This document shows, piece by piece, positions 35,114 to 46,476 of a stretch of DNA of 64,000 nucleotides. A program made the position numbers and the translations under genes. The stretch lies in contig BLJB01000150.1 of NCBI GenBank assembly GCA_013423325.1, positions 248,001-312,000 of the forward strand, read 5' to 3'. Under the pieces are notes generated by a model, which worked only from the letters and a program-made list of their open reading frames with translations, made no database searches and was not told the origin of the DNA. Within the stretch, counting starts at the first letter, position 1. Every line of letters begins with the position of its first letter. The DNA is from Usnea hakonensis. Its lineage: Eukaryota > Ascomycota > Lecanoromycetes > Lecanorales > Parmeliaceae.

Positions 35114-36472
35114 AATTTGCGTTAATTATCACTAGGTACAGTCTCGGCACCGAACAAGTGAATACAGCAAAATAAGGCACTCTTGGGTCGTGAACAAAAA
35201 GACGGCATAAAAATTGACCATCACCAAGTTCTAAATCACCCGCCTGGCTGCTAAGCGTTGCTCTCCTTAATTTGCCGGACAGATACCCCTTATTGATGTA
35301 ACAGCTTGTACCACGGTAGACTCAACTTGTTGACCAACTTCTTTTACCCAGGGGCACAATGTCAAACACTTGTTCCGTCGACGCTATGCTGCTTTCACCG
35401 ATCAGCCAGTATCCACATTGCCCCTTACAGTAATGATCTAAACAAGCAAAAGTCTCCTTTGGGATTGTGGTATATTGTTATTGGTCTGTCCAATTTCCCC
35501 AACTCCCATTACAGTAATACAATTGCCTCACCATCGGAGACATATTATTTGATGCATAAATTCCAAAGGTAGCTTCCCTGTAGGTACGTAGTACTTTACC
35601 TTACCGCGAGTCTTTCTCTTCTCAATTTGCCAATTAGCGCAGTCTTTATCTGCTAGTTATACGAGGTGACTAGTGATCACTGGTCCCAGAACTCCTGTCT
35701 AGCGCGAGTTGCAATCATGGCCTCGCTTGCGGGATCCTGTCACGCACGGCTTATACGAGTACAATGAGCGAATTGTGCTCTAGAGAGGTTGCCGGACACC
35801 CCGATCTCCACTCCAGGTCTCGAAATAGCAGATGCCCGCTATACCATATCGTCACTGCGGTCTTAAATCCTTGGGTGAATCGCGAGACTTTTAGATTGAG
35901 GCGACCCAAGGCGCTTTGACAGAAGCAGCATGTCAAATCATGCTCGTGGATACAAAGCAACTTGCTGTAAGACGACGGATAGTTTCTAATTCTAGACAAT
36001 CGCGAATCACAATTGAATGACACACGTGATGTTTGTCTGCTTACTTGGAACTCCAATAGAATTACTGGCCCCCCGGCTGATCTATGCAGTACGTGCGATG
36101 TGCATTGCAGAAGTACATGATTTCTATGGTTGCGGTGGTTGCATAAGTATGGCATACTTGCATATTCGGGTCGCGCGGGTGGTGGGTTGTTGGGCTCGCT
36201 GGGGTGCAGGTTGGGATGAGGCGAGGGGTGGTTCCTGCTTTGAGCCCATGTAGCCCGATAAGCGATCATGCAGCTGCTTTTTCCCAGAAGGAAAACTAGA
36301 AGACTGATTCAAAAGTCGGAGATTCTTCAATCCTTCGGCCTTCGTATTCCCAGCTTGAGTCTTGAGATGTCTGGCAGTAGTAGTCATTCCTTGGATCGTG
36401 TCTCGGAAAATTGAACATGTCAAAGCAACTTGGCCGGAAATAGACCAAGGCATTAGCGGGGGATGAGGTTAA

Positions 36473-36495
36473 GGTAGGTAGGTAGGTAGGTAGGT
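36473..36495. repeat. (GGTA)n microsatellite
   Basis: About six tandem copies of the tetranucleotide GGTA. Confidence 0.88.
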
Positions 36496-36514
36496 GCGTG
36501 GCACCACACAATTG

Positions 36515-36538
36515 ATTTTCTTTTCTTTTCTTTTCTTC
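36515..36538. repeat. (TTTTC)n microsatellite
   Basis: About five tandem copies of TTTTC, only 20 bases from the GGTA array. Confidence 0.85.
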
Positions 36539-37882
36539 CCGAGTCTCAAATCTGACCAGACAGTTTATTATCACTTTTTTATCACACTCCCTTATTTTCC
36601 TATCGACTATCCGCAATCACCCACACCGCATCATCGCCAATCATTAATAATAGCTCAGCGGTCTTTAATTATTTCCCACTTATGGAATATCGCGCAAGCA
36701 TGACTTGAACCGGTTTGAATATTTATGGGACACACCTCTAACATGTAAAGTGGGTACAGTCACAGTACCGACCGCGTAGGGAGAGACTGTAGTAGGTACT
36801 GTACAAACTTCAAATCCATCTGCCCGTCTCTGAATGTAATCAATTGGTGGGATTCGCAGCTGTTGCCAAGGATCTATGCGGGAATCAAAAATCTTCCTTG
36901 ATGACGCCCCCAAATGTCTCATAGTCCAGTCATTGATGGTGTAGTGACCTCGTGTCTGCTATCACTCGCTCTATGACTATATACAATAAATGTGTACGAA
37001 ATGAGCGACTGATGAAGACCATAAATTACCCCACACATTTCTAGTAATCTCAAAATCATGTATAAACCCGACCCTTAAACGAGAGGACCTTGACGGCAAC
37101 TACCATCCGCTCTCACGCTCCTGAACAAACATCTCTAGTGACATAACAATCACACCCTCTCACCAAGAAAACTAATCGCCATATCCATCATCCCAAAGAC
37201 ATCACTTCTCTGTTCTCCGTTTCAGTACCTCTTTTCTCCTTTCTAATAAGAAACACACCCTCACACCCCAGCCCAAGGTAGCAGCATGCACTCACCCCAA
37301 CCCCAACCCGCAAAATACCCCTTCAACAAATCTCTCTCTTGACCAAAACCCGACATCCTATCTCCATGCCCACTAAAACCCACCGCCCTCCTTCCCTCCC
37401 TTCAAAAGAGGTCAAAGCCGTCCAAAATAATCTGTATCCTTACGAGCACAGCCACACCACAACGTTTCCCTCCAAAACATCACAAACAACAACGATCAGG
37501 CAGGCAGGCACGAGAACAGGCACCCCAGTCTCCCGACTCTACACTTAAAATTCACAGCGAGTGTCTGCTTTCAAAAACATTCCTCATCGTTCCACCGACC
37601 AAGTCTTCTCTTTTGGTCGTGGCGCTCTGGGACCCACACCCACAGAGAGAGTGTGTGTCTGTGTATGTGTATGTGCGTCCCGTTCCCATCTCCGCTATCA
37701 AAGTTACATATACATGTATAGAAAGTAGGCACGCCCCATCGCATCAACATCATGTTCCCCCTCCTTTCTCTCTCGCGCCCTGAAACATGAAATGAATCAA
37801 AGGAAGAACATCGAGCGAGAGATGGAGCTTTCTAGCTTTCATTCGTGCCGTCGATGACGCCTTTCTTTCTTTCTTTTTTTTT

Positions 37883-37893
37883 GGGGGGGGGGG
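37883..37893. repeat. G11 homopolymer next to a T run
   Basis: Eleven Gs directly after a run of nine Ts. A second 11-G run lies at 38004-38014. Both are likely length-variable and error-prone in sequencing. Confidence 0.85.
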
Positions 37894-38303
37894 AAGGGCG
37901 GAATTGGAAGTGGTCTGCGATCGTGGTGAGTGCAAGTGTAATGTCCCTGCGTTGATATAGGAGGTTTTCTGGTTTCTTGTCTGAGAAAAAGAAAAAGGGG
38001 TGAGGGGGGGGGGGAGATGAACAGATGGATGACATATAGGCTTTGCTATTCTGGAGGGAGGGGGTCTAGAGTATGTAGCAGAAGTAAAAGTGTGGAAATG
38101 CTAGAAACCCCAAGGTTCTGCCCGCATTTCTTCGCTACTAATCTGTCCGTCCGTGGCTGTGACATTGTATATGTAACACGACGGACGGCGCCTGCATACA
38201 TACAATAAAAGTTCGATTGGAGAAAAAAACCCCCCTTGGCAACCCCAGAAAGGGCTTCAACAACAGCGAAATCGCGAGTCCCTATACCCAAGCACTTCCT
38301 CCT

Positions 38304-39236
38304 CTACGCCGGTGCCGCCGTCCGAGTCGGAGCCTGAGGTACCACAAGAGGAAGCGCCCCGACCGACCCGCCATCCCGTTTAGGATGCGGTCCACCTCCA
38401 AACCCCGGTCCCACGGGCCCCGGAAGACCTCCGAAAACAGACGTCATGGCCGTCGGCGGATCGATGCCATGTCCCGGATCGCAGCTGTCGAAATTCGGGT
38501 TCCAACCGGGGATGTTGGTAATGAACGCCGGCGGGGCGAGCAACGGGCGATAGGGCTGTCCGGCTTGCACTTGGACGCCTGGCGGCGGGCAGGGCAGGTC
38601 TGCAAAGTCGAAGGTTTCGGTGGTGAGGGCGCCGTTGGGGGCGGTGGCGACGGTGGAGACTTGGTCCGGGGCGTAGGAGGTGGTGACGTCGAAGTCGGCT
38701 TCGAGGAGTTTGGTGCCGCAGCCGTCGTAGAGATAGAAGGAGGTGAAGATGACGTAGACGCTTGGGGACTGCCTGTGGGTTGCGAAATCGTTTTTCAATC
38801 AATGATGTTCTTTCAATAATCGTGGAGGAAGAGAGAGCAGAAACATACATTGTCAAGCCAGCTGGGGGAGTTACGATCGGTGGGTCGGCAAGTGTGGAAA
38901 GACACGCCGTGTCCGGGGATGCGGTTTGCCAGTAGAAAAGGGACACGGACTAAATATGCGTTAGATGTGGCCGCCGCGAAGACTGATCATGCAAAAGCTT
39001 GCCTCGTAGGAAAAGGTGCAGCCTCCGACTTTACAGGCTGTATCATAATAAGGAGCATTGACTTGCGAGACGGCCTCGACGACCGGGACATCTGCTGTGA
39101 CGGTGACAAATGCTCGTGGTTCAAGTTGAGGCGCTTCTGGGTCTTTTTCGAGAGCTGTGGGACTGATGGATGTACATAGCAAAGCGAGAATGCACACCGT
39201 GAGGCCAGATGAGATATTCCCCATCATCAACACCAT
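38304..39236 (-). CDS. Secreted protein of unknown function, Cys-containing
   Basis: Three exons (39236-39003, 38949-38849, 38772-38304) give 804 nt, 267 residues. An N-terminal hydrophobic signal peptide (SSGLTVCILALLCTSISPTA) precedes FVTVTADVPVVEAVSQVNAPYYD and a mature domain with paired cysteines (TACKVGGCTFSYE; DTACLSTL; YDGCGTK; LPCPPP; DSCDPGH). It ends in a Gly/Pro-rich tail. The first intron appears to use a GC donor (GCAAGC at 39002) with a normal AG acceptor; without it the frame stops early. The second intron has a GTATGT donor. No family name is known to me. It is isolated between two gene-poor intervals, a setting typical of lineage-specific secreted proteins, though nothing shows an effector role. 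Confidence 0.78.
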
Positions 39237-42200
39237 GGACCTTTATTCGACTGCCCTAACCTTAGCAGGCTCTGGTTGTGAAGTATCCATATAACGATTG
39301 CAGAGCAGGTAGACACCATTTTTTCCTTTTGAGGGCCGAAAGGAGATGGGATATAAGCAAAGAACCGCGCGCACTCCTCACAATACGACGCTGAAAATAA
39401 GACATTCCAAAGTTAAAAGACACTCTTCACTAAGACGTGATGCGAAACTCGACAAGGCTGTGCCTCCCGGCTGACTCCATTTTGTAAGATCACAATTTGT
39501 CTTTTGGATCGATGCTAGTCTGCAACAAAAGGCTCGAGAGAGCCGTGGCTGGCAATAGTGCACGAGCTACAACTCTGCTATCAGTTGAACGATCATCTCT
39601 GGACGGGTTCTGGTGCAATTTGAGGTCGGACAGTTGGTAGTTGACTGTTAGATCCGGTCATCAAAACCAACTGATTAAATTGGAGCCTCAGACAAGCGAG
39701 CTTGGCGTCCAGGCGTCAAATATGTCCGGTACTCTACCTTACTCTACCAAGTCGTCCAGTCCAAGATGTTGAAGTATTATAACTTACCTCTTGATAAAAA
39801 ACTATCCTTGATGGACCTGGGCTCCGATTAGGATGTGACTTTTGCACTGTACACTACCAGTCCAAGGCCTTGTCATTTTGTGTCCATGTCCGATGCTCCA
39901 TTACTGGCTGTACTTCAAAGGTAGTGAGATTCTATGCAAATTTTATGAGGTGAATCTTGGTCCCCGAGTCTAATAAGTTGAACTACTGCCCGTCCTGAGA
40001 CCAGGTGAAGCCAAGGTCTGGAGCAAAAAGCGAGATGGCCTACGCAATGTATCATGACACAACTTCAAAGGCTGCCGAAAGTACTTCACGTATTCGCCAA
40101 ATGCGAGCTCGAGAATCTTCTACCGTTGCAATAGTCTGTGTTTATGTGGCGTACAGGTGTTTGCAGGCGGATTATTGGACCATCTGGCATGCGCAGCACT
40201 TGCTTAGCAACCTATACCTAGGCAGATCCTTCGCGTGAAACACAGAGGGCAGAAACTTTGCATTTGGTTGGAGCAACGGATACCAACTCAGGCCTGCGTC
40301 TCTGCTTTCCATATCATGGATGCTGACAAGGCTAAAGCAGGTATTCGATGTCTCTCTAAAAAGTTAAGCCGTACTAAAATACGGTGTTCAACAGAGTACG
40401 ATATTGGTCACGTTATCCAGCCGACATGGCAGGTAAGGTATTTGTACAGTGCCTTTCTTCGGCCACGACCATGCGATTTTGTGGCTTCAAGATGAGGTAG
40501 TAGCGGATTTCGTGCCTCACGAGGAGCCAACAGAAGGATTCGACATGAAACGAATTGGCAGTGGGCAGTGCTCAGGCCTATGGAGGTGACGTTACTCTGT
40601 TCTCAATGTTGAAACGATGAGAGAACAGCGTAGAGTGAGGCTGAGGCTAGCTTCCGTTTTGTCAGGACCGCTGAGCCGCATTTTACTAGCTTTAATTTAG
40701 CGAACAGCTGAGAAGTGTGAACCGTGGATCATGCAAGTCAACGTCGTCGCGGAAAAGGCAATCTACCGGGCTTGATGGATAATGGTCGGAATTGCAAAGA
40801 GCATGAACGTTAGCCTACGGGCTAGTGACCAGATTTCGGCGGCTGTTACGATGTACGAGGTGCTTGATTCAAAGGTCTTTCCAAGATGCCCCCCTCGAGA
40901 ATTTGGGACTTGATTTCCGCCAGACTGGTACTTTCTTTCGTTGCGCTTTGCAGATTGACTGATATTGCATCTGGGGCAAATGCAGCTTCAATTGTGGGTT
41001 TGGGACGATTGAGGCAGGGAATGATTGTGTTCGAAATCTTTTGCCTGCGTGCACAGAATGACCTCCACGGGCTAGAAGAAGATCGTGGAAGTATTGAATA
41101 TCACCCCGAGTCTCATCGCTACCGATTCATACAGCAGGAAAATCTTGCAAGATCCTGAGACCCCCACAATTGCCTCAAGCCGCCGGACTCAAGAGTAGCA
41201 TTTCGAGCCTCTAGAACCGAAAGATTGTGAAATGTTCTAATCGTACTCCTGCATGTTCATAGCGGAATCATTCAGTCTGATGTTGGTTGGAGTGGCGAAT
41301 CCTTTGCTATCTACACAAAATGGTCAAAAAGCGACCATGATCCTGATGCAGGTTCGTTAGGCAGATATGTGTATCATCGGATCTTTCGCCGCGGAAGCCT
41401 TGGAGTGGCTATTAGTTTGAATGCCGGGGCAGCATATCTGGCGGTTGTGACTTGATCACAGAAAAGGACGGATGAAGTCGATAGCATTTGTATAATCAAT
41501 GAAGGCCTCCTCTTCTCGCGTCCTGAGCACAACTTATGAATAACGTGTTCCAACTTGGATCTATGCGCTCCTCGAAGCCGAGTTTCAGGATGATACTCCA
41601 CATCACTTTGTCTTTCTTCTCTGGTTGCAGGGTGTAGGAGCCACAATCCGGCAGCAGAGCGTAGGGTGTCTCTCACGGTCAAGGTCTGCAGTAGCTCATC
41701 TGTTGAGCACTATAGGCACTGCCGATACTCCGAAGGCGGTAGCTGTCATCATGGGTGACATCGCCAGTAGCTCTAAGTCTTCTTCTGGCATTCACGTTGC
41801 ATGTAAGCATTGACACCCTGGAGATAGCACTGAACTCTGGCTCTCAGGCACTCTTCTTTCAACCTGATCAAGCAGTGAAAGCGGAGAGCCGATTCAGAGA
41901 TACAGGAATGTCGACATTGACATCCTGGACGCGTCCCTTCCCAAATTCAAGAACCCGAAACGACAAGTCATTGACGGTGCCTTAAATAGCCTGGCTGATC
42001 GATTGAAGGCTGCTAACTGCAGCGTCACCCCCCCTCCCAGGTTCCGCAGTGATGCCCAAGAGTCCTTGAGCACATTTCTTTGTTGATTGGCATCTCACTT
42101 AGGCAGTGGATCTTTTGAGTAATCAAACTTTGACAAAAGCACGATTCACGCAGAAAAGGACACGATAAGAGGGGGCCAGAATCTTGTGAAGCTTGATTGT

Positions 42201-43947
42201 ATCACCGAACGATGCCATTGATGGAAGATTTAGCGTGTGAGACTAAAAATCGGCGTAAATTTCATATGTGGAGGACTCGTGCGGTACAATCGATCGCATC
42301 AATCCAAAGGCCCTCTCGGCCGTTTAATTGGCCTCCCCAGCATGAATATAGTTGTCTCCTACTCGGCCTCGCAGATTGCTTAATCGTCAGACGCATCTAC
42401 AATTGCAATTCTGGTTCAGAACGGCATCAAGCGGGGTTTCCGAGGGACACAAGTTCACTGTGACCTAGATGTGAACGCGGGTAAAGGATACCACAAGATT
42501 TGGGAACTACAAGGTAGAGACGTGTGTGAATAAGGCTGGTTTGAGAGCTGACGGAGAATCTGGTGCTTTATCATTTTGAGCAACAACAGCAAGGACCGTC
42601 GAAATGGTAGCGGCTCCACTCAATCACGCTGTAGAAACCGTGTTGCACGGGCTCTCACTGGCGAAACGATGTGTAGAATGTGGAAGGAAGGGATTTGAAA
42701 CAGCGCATGTTCTTGGTAGTTTATGCATTTTGTTTTCGTGTCTAGAGCTCTTTAGAAACTCCGAGGTTGGGCGCTCAAACGAGCCACCTAATCGCTCTAG
42801 CGAAACCATCCAGCCCCCTGCCCTGGCCCATTTCATTGAAATCGCCAGGGGTACATCGCAGATCTGCATGCCAAAGGGCCTTCTGCAGCAAAAACCTGAT
42901 ATTGTTCATATGGACGAAGGATACAACATAACGCGGATCGAGGCTCCAAAGGAGCGGGGAGGAAGATTGTGCTTGAATTGGGCACGGACTGCCCCTGAAT
43001 TCCCTAGGAGCAAACCACGTCAGATGATGACTTTGGAGGCTATCACAGAACATACCATGGACATTGACGATGGTTCCCCAGATCACTCTTATCTTGCTGC
43101 CCCGAATCTCTTTACTCGCACGGTAGACAAATGCACAGCGCTTTCCAAGATAAAATCTGTAGGTGTAAAGTCAATGAGAGACTCCTCTTTCCATGATTAC
43201 AGGAAACGTACCGAGCGGCTGGTGAGTCGTCGACACCTTCGAGCTTGAGGATGCTTTTGTCGCAAGTCAGTAAGCTGAACCCTCCTTTTCACAACTGCCC
43301 ATACCTGGTACCAGGATTCGTATTTCTCTTTCCACGACGGTAGCTTACGTGACGGGCTCTGAGATCATTGTTAGGGAAGCTTTGTTGATGCAGCATTTGA
43401 GGCGACCTACTTGACATAAACTAGTGGCAAGCAACGGTCAGTGAGAGTTCTCGATAATCTAGAAGTGACGTACGCCTATGGCTCTTGCGACTCTCCATAC
43501 TATTTCGCTATCGTGGGCTCTGGATGAGACTGCGAGTTGGGGAGACTATGAATTACCATGTGAAATTTGGATTTGTGCGAAATTCGAACTATATCCGCGC
43601 GGCTATTTAGACGCTATTTGTTTCTCCCCGTAATCGGCGTAATGCAATCCAGTGGGAGATATAGATTCAGAGATAGAATCTTTACCGGTATTACTTCATA
43701 TGATCTATACAATTTTCTGAAACGAAAGAACTACAGAGCGTGGAACATACGATATCTGAATCGAAATCAAAGTGACATATTTACACGATAAGATATCCAA
43801 AGACGAAGCGTAATTTAAAATGTATTTTATTCTTCAGACGTTACGAATGATGATTGAGAACCCTTGACCACATACATAGCAAGCTCGCAGGCAACAACCG
43901 TCTCTACCGCCTAGCTGCCTCGCAACCCATACGATACAATCCGCTAG
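39237..43947. other. 4.7-kb gene-poor region
   Basis: No gene is supported with confidence. The longest ATG frame (42604-43248, plus) is listed separately as doubtful. Two short frames encode a similar YHPE-S/T segment in opposite orientation (plus strand near 41100, minus strand near 41600), which may be a chance match or a relic. No transposon ends or terminal repeats were noticed. Confidence 0.35.
42604..43248 (+). CDS. doubtful open reading frame, 214 residues
   Basis: An uninterrupted ATG frame starting MVAAPLNHAVETVLHGLSLAKRC. There are no recognised domains, signal peptide or membrane segments; a short hydrophobic stretch lies near residues 38-50. A frame this long is uncommon by chance but not excluded in 64 kb searched in six frames. 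It sits in a gene-poor interval with no visible intron signals. I cannot assign a function and would not treat it as a gene without expression or homologues. Confidence 0.22.
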   Translation: MVAAPLNHAVETVLHGLSLAKRCVECGRKGFETAHVLGSLCILFSCLELFRNSEVGRSNEPPNRSSETIQPPALAHFIEIARGTSQICMPKGLLQQKPDIVHMDEGYNITRIEAPKERGGRLCLNWARTAPEFPRSKPRQMMTLEAITEHTMDIDDGSPDHSYLAAPNLFTRTVDKCTALSKIKSVGVKSMRDSSFHDYRKRTERLVSRRHLRA

Positions 43948-44889
43948 ATGGCGCCATCACGCGTGTCTCCCCCACTCGCACAAACCCCACCCACACCCCC
44001 AAAGCTCACCCCCGAGCAGCTCGCCTCCTACGCAACGAACGGCTACCTCCTCATCCCCAACGCACTCCCCCCCTCCACCATCTCCACCCTCCTCTCGGAA
44101 ACTAACCACCTGCTCACCTCCTTCCCCCTAACCGACCACCCCATGACCAAGTTCTCCACCGGCGAACAAGCCTCCCACGTAGGCGACGACTACTTCCTCA
44201 CCAGCGGCGACAAAGTGCGATTTTTCTTCGAAGAAGACGCCTTCTCCCCCACGACCGGACACCTCACCAAGCCCAAACACCGCGCCATCAACAAAATAGG
44301 CCACTACCTCCACGAGCTGTCCCCGACCTTCCGCAACGCCACCTTGACGCCCCTGCACCGGGAGATTGCGAGAGCAGTGGGCTTCCGAGATCCGCGCGTG
44401 CTGCAGAGCATGGTCATTTGCAAGCAGCCGGAGATTGGGGGCCGGGTGCCGCCGCATCAGGACAGCACGTTTCTGTACACAGATCCGCCGAGCGCGGTGG
44501 GGTTTTGGATTGCGCTTGAGGATGCGACGGTGGAGAATGGGTGTTTGAGCTTTGCCAGGGGATCACATCGGAAAGCGCCTGTCAAGAGCAGGTTTGTGAG
44601 GAAAGAGGGTGGGGGGACGGGCTTCGATGATGTTGTTGGAGCTAAGTTTCCCGAGGGTTTGGAGACGCAAGGGTCTGGGGAGGAAGAGGAGGAGGAATAT
44701 GAGCTGGGTGAGGTCAAGGCGGGGACATTGGTGCTCATACATGGGAACCTGCTGCATAAGAGCGAGAGGAATCGGAGTGGGAAGAGCAGGTTCATTTATA
44801 CGTTTCATGTCATTGAAGGCGAGAACGACTATGATGGCAGGAACTGGCTGCAACCGCCCGAGAAAGGGTTTACGAGGTTATATGAATAA
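43948..44889 (+). CDS. Phytanoyl-CoA dioxygenase (PhyH) family protein, PHYHD1-like
   Basis: Fe(II)/2-oxoglutarate-dependent oxygenase of the PhyH family; the substrate is unknown. Single exon, 313 residues. The N-terminus has the family opening LTPEQLASYATNGYLLIPNALP. The iron facial triad is visible as His170 and Asp172 in PPHQDSTF and a second His in the GTLVLIHGNLLHKS segment (His265 or His270). The region GDKVRFFFEEDAF followed by INKIGHYLHELSPTFR matches PHYHD1-type enzymes. An Arg in the SRFIYTFHVIEG strand could bind 2-oxoglutarate. A short Glu-rich loop (EEEEEEYELGE) is inserted before the last strands. GC-rich codon use contrasts with the AT-rich sequence just downstream. Confidence 0.9.
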   Translation: MAPSRVSPPLAQTPPTPPKLTPEQLASYATNGYLLIPNALPPSTISTLLSETNHLLTSFPLTDHPMTKFSTGEQASHVGDDYFLTSGDKVRFFFEEDAFSPTTGHLTKPKHRAINKIGHYLHELSPTFRNATLTPLHREIARAVGFRDPRVLQSMVICKQPEIGGRVPPHQDSTFLYTDPPSAVGFWIALEDATVENGCLSFARGSHRKAPVKSRFVRKEGGGTGFDDVVGAKFPEGLETQGSGEEEEEEYELGEVKAGTLVLIHGNLLHKSERNRSGKSRFIYTFHVIEGENDYDGRNWLQPPEKGFTRLYE

Positions 44890-45675
44890 ATCTTATGCAA
44901 GCTTGCTTGGGAAATTGTCTCTGCATTATATACCCCATAGTCATCTTTTGTCTGAACAATTCATACATTCGTGCAACTATAAACAAGGATTGTATAGACA
45001 GAATTCTAAAGATGCCAACTACATAACCAAAAAAAAGAGTTCGATTGCGAGCTGTGAGCTATTGAACAATTTTATTAAATTTTTCACTTTATTCCTTTGC
45101 AACCAAAACTTACGTTCGAACTCACGCATCTTTCGATAGTAGAGCTTAAATCTACCGCCTTAAACCACTCGGCCAAACTCGCTGACATAAGATGATGCGA
45201 TTACTATTTCAATACATAGTTCTACAAATAGTGTGAGCATTATTCGTGATTATTGCCTTCATTATACAGAGATCATATCTAGAACAATGGGAACACTCGC
45301 TACATGAAACAGAGGCAATAGTAGTACATGTTCGATCATAACCAATAAGAATAGCATAGCAAGACATGATCTTGGTTTATGCCCCAGGAGTACTGAGCAG
45401 TGAGAGAATAGGAACCGACCACAAACCATCGCCGTTTCCGTTGGCTTGCCAGTTGCCCGTACCCAGTGCAAGACTGGGGCCGAATCTCTCAACCCCAAAC
45501 ACCACCCGCTTCTAAAAGCCGTAGCTTGTAAATGCCGAATGTCGAATCGCTGAAGAACTAGCATAGGACAAGAACAACAGTAATCGCAAGCCTCAACCAT
45601 CTATCACTTGGTCAACGCCAAGGACGTTTTTTATCTCCTCGATTTGCCATGCAGATCCTCTTGTCTAAAGCCGTG
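44890..45675. other. AT-rich intergenic region holding a tRNA remnant
   Basis: Between the PhyH-type gene and the left end of the claudin-like gene. It contains the tRNA-Leu fragment at 45114-45182 and a distinctly AT-rich stretch at about 44950-45115. Nothing else is recognised. Confidence 0.5.
45114..45182 (-). pseudogene. 3'-truncated tRNA-Leu (anticodon UAA)
   Basis: The minus strand reads as a type II tRNA from the acceptor 5' strand GCGAGTT at 45182, through the D-arm TGGCCGAGTGG, an anticodon stem GTAGA/TCTAC with loop TTTAAGC (anticodon TAA at 45148-45146), a variable stem ATC-GAAA-GAT, and the T-arm start GTGAG-TTCGAAC. The following bases should be CTCAC then AACTCGC to close the T stem and acceptor stem; instead they are GTAAG then unrelated AT-rich sequence. 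So the 5' three-quarters is intact and the 3' end is replaced. The unit is probably non-functional. Confidence 0.78.
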
Positions 45676-46476
45676 TCACTCTTCCTGCTCACCAATTTGA
45701 CCCCAATCATCACCTGGTATTAACTCGTAGCCTCCTTCTGCTGGCAGTAATAATGCAGTTGCGACGATTCCAAATGATAGGAGCATTAAAACACTCCAGC
45801 TGACCGTGGAGAAGATCCAAGATATGTCGAGCTTCCAGCCAGGGAAGAAACGGTCATCATTATCGTAGAGATATGCCTGTCATCCTATGTTAGATGTTCC
45901 TATACCATGCTCATGTAGATCCTCTAATTTGAGGTTTTGAGGTCGGACTCACTATTATGGCCATTCCAGCACACTCCACAGACCCGCATAGAAAATGCAG
46001 TCCAGCCAATATCTTCCACCCCGATTCCCTTTTTTGCTTGCCTCCGATCAGAATGACAAGATACGTAATAAGCGTCATGCCCTCTAGAACGACAGTGAAG
46101 GACATGAGAAAGCCGACGGACCGCCACATGGAACAGAAATAACGGTCACCATGGCAGTCTTCTTGTTGGGGGAAGTTGGTGCAGCCTTTTGAGAGAGAGG
46201 AACAACGACGGTGTAGACCATAAGTATAGTGAATCCTTTCGCCGCTGGGCTGGAAGGACAGCGTTAGCGAAGGATACTTGAGAGTCTTGAGAGGAGGAAA
46301 AGGCGCACTGTTTCGCTATCCCAGCTTATCCACCTTGGTACTATTATGCTGGCCAGGGATAATGCGAAGGCTGGCAAAGGATCAGCAAGTGAGTCTCGCC
46401 ACGCACAATCGCATGAAATGCACTTACCAGCTAAGAAGCCTAGGAGAGCACCACCATAGAATAACCGTCTTGTCAT
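45676..46476 (-). CDS. Four-helix integral membrane protein, claudin/PMP22-like topology
   Basis: Four exons (46476-46428, 46370-46309, 46249-45953, 45876-45676) give 609 nt, 202 residues. Helix 1 follows the start (LFYGGALLGFLAAFALSLASIIV); an extracellular loop carries a GL-x-x-x-C pattern (YTYGLHRRC) with four further cysteines. Helix 2 is SVGFLMSFTVVLEGMTLITYLVILI, helix 3 lies around ILAGLHFLCGSVECAGMAII, and helix 4 is STVSWSVLMLLSFGIVATALLL. This is the layout of claudin/PMP22/Sur7-type proteins, with a first loop bearing GL..C. I do not know a gene name; a plasma-membrane location is inferred. The acidic C-terminus ends GQIGEQEE. All junctions keep phase. Confidence 0.8.

Larger units (their letters stand above)
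32978..38303. other. 5.3-kb gene-poor region
   Basis: I find no supportable gene. The first 400 bases are probably the leader and promoter of the GT2 gene. The remainder has only short motif-free frames, several microsatellites (annotated separately) and two 11-base G runs. The stretch 37100-37560 is C-rich on the plus strand. The left-facing secreted-protein gene at 38304 may place its 3' untranslated end in 37700-38300. Confidence 0.4.

Noticed and set aside
35751..36269. Minus-strand open frame of 172 codons in the gene-poor region
   Set aside because: No motif, no splice context and low-complexity Pro/Asn/Arg start; length is within chance expectation.
32978..43947. Transposon or RIP-degraded repeat as cause of the gene-poor block
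   Set aside because: No transposase or reverse-transcriptase remnants, terminal repeats or strong AT enrichment were seen by eye.
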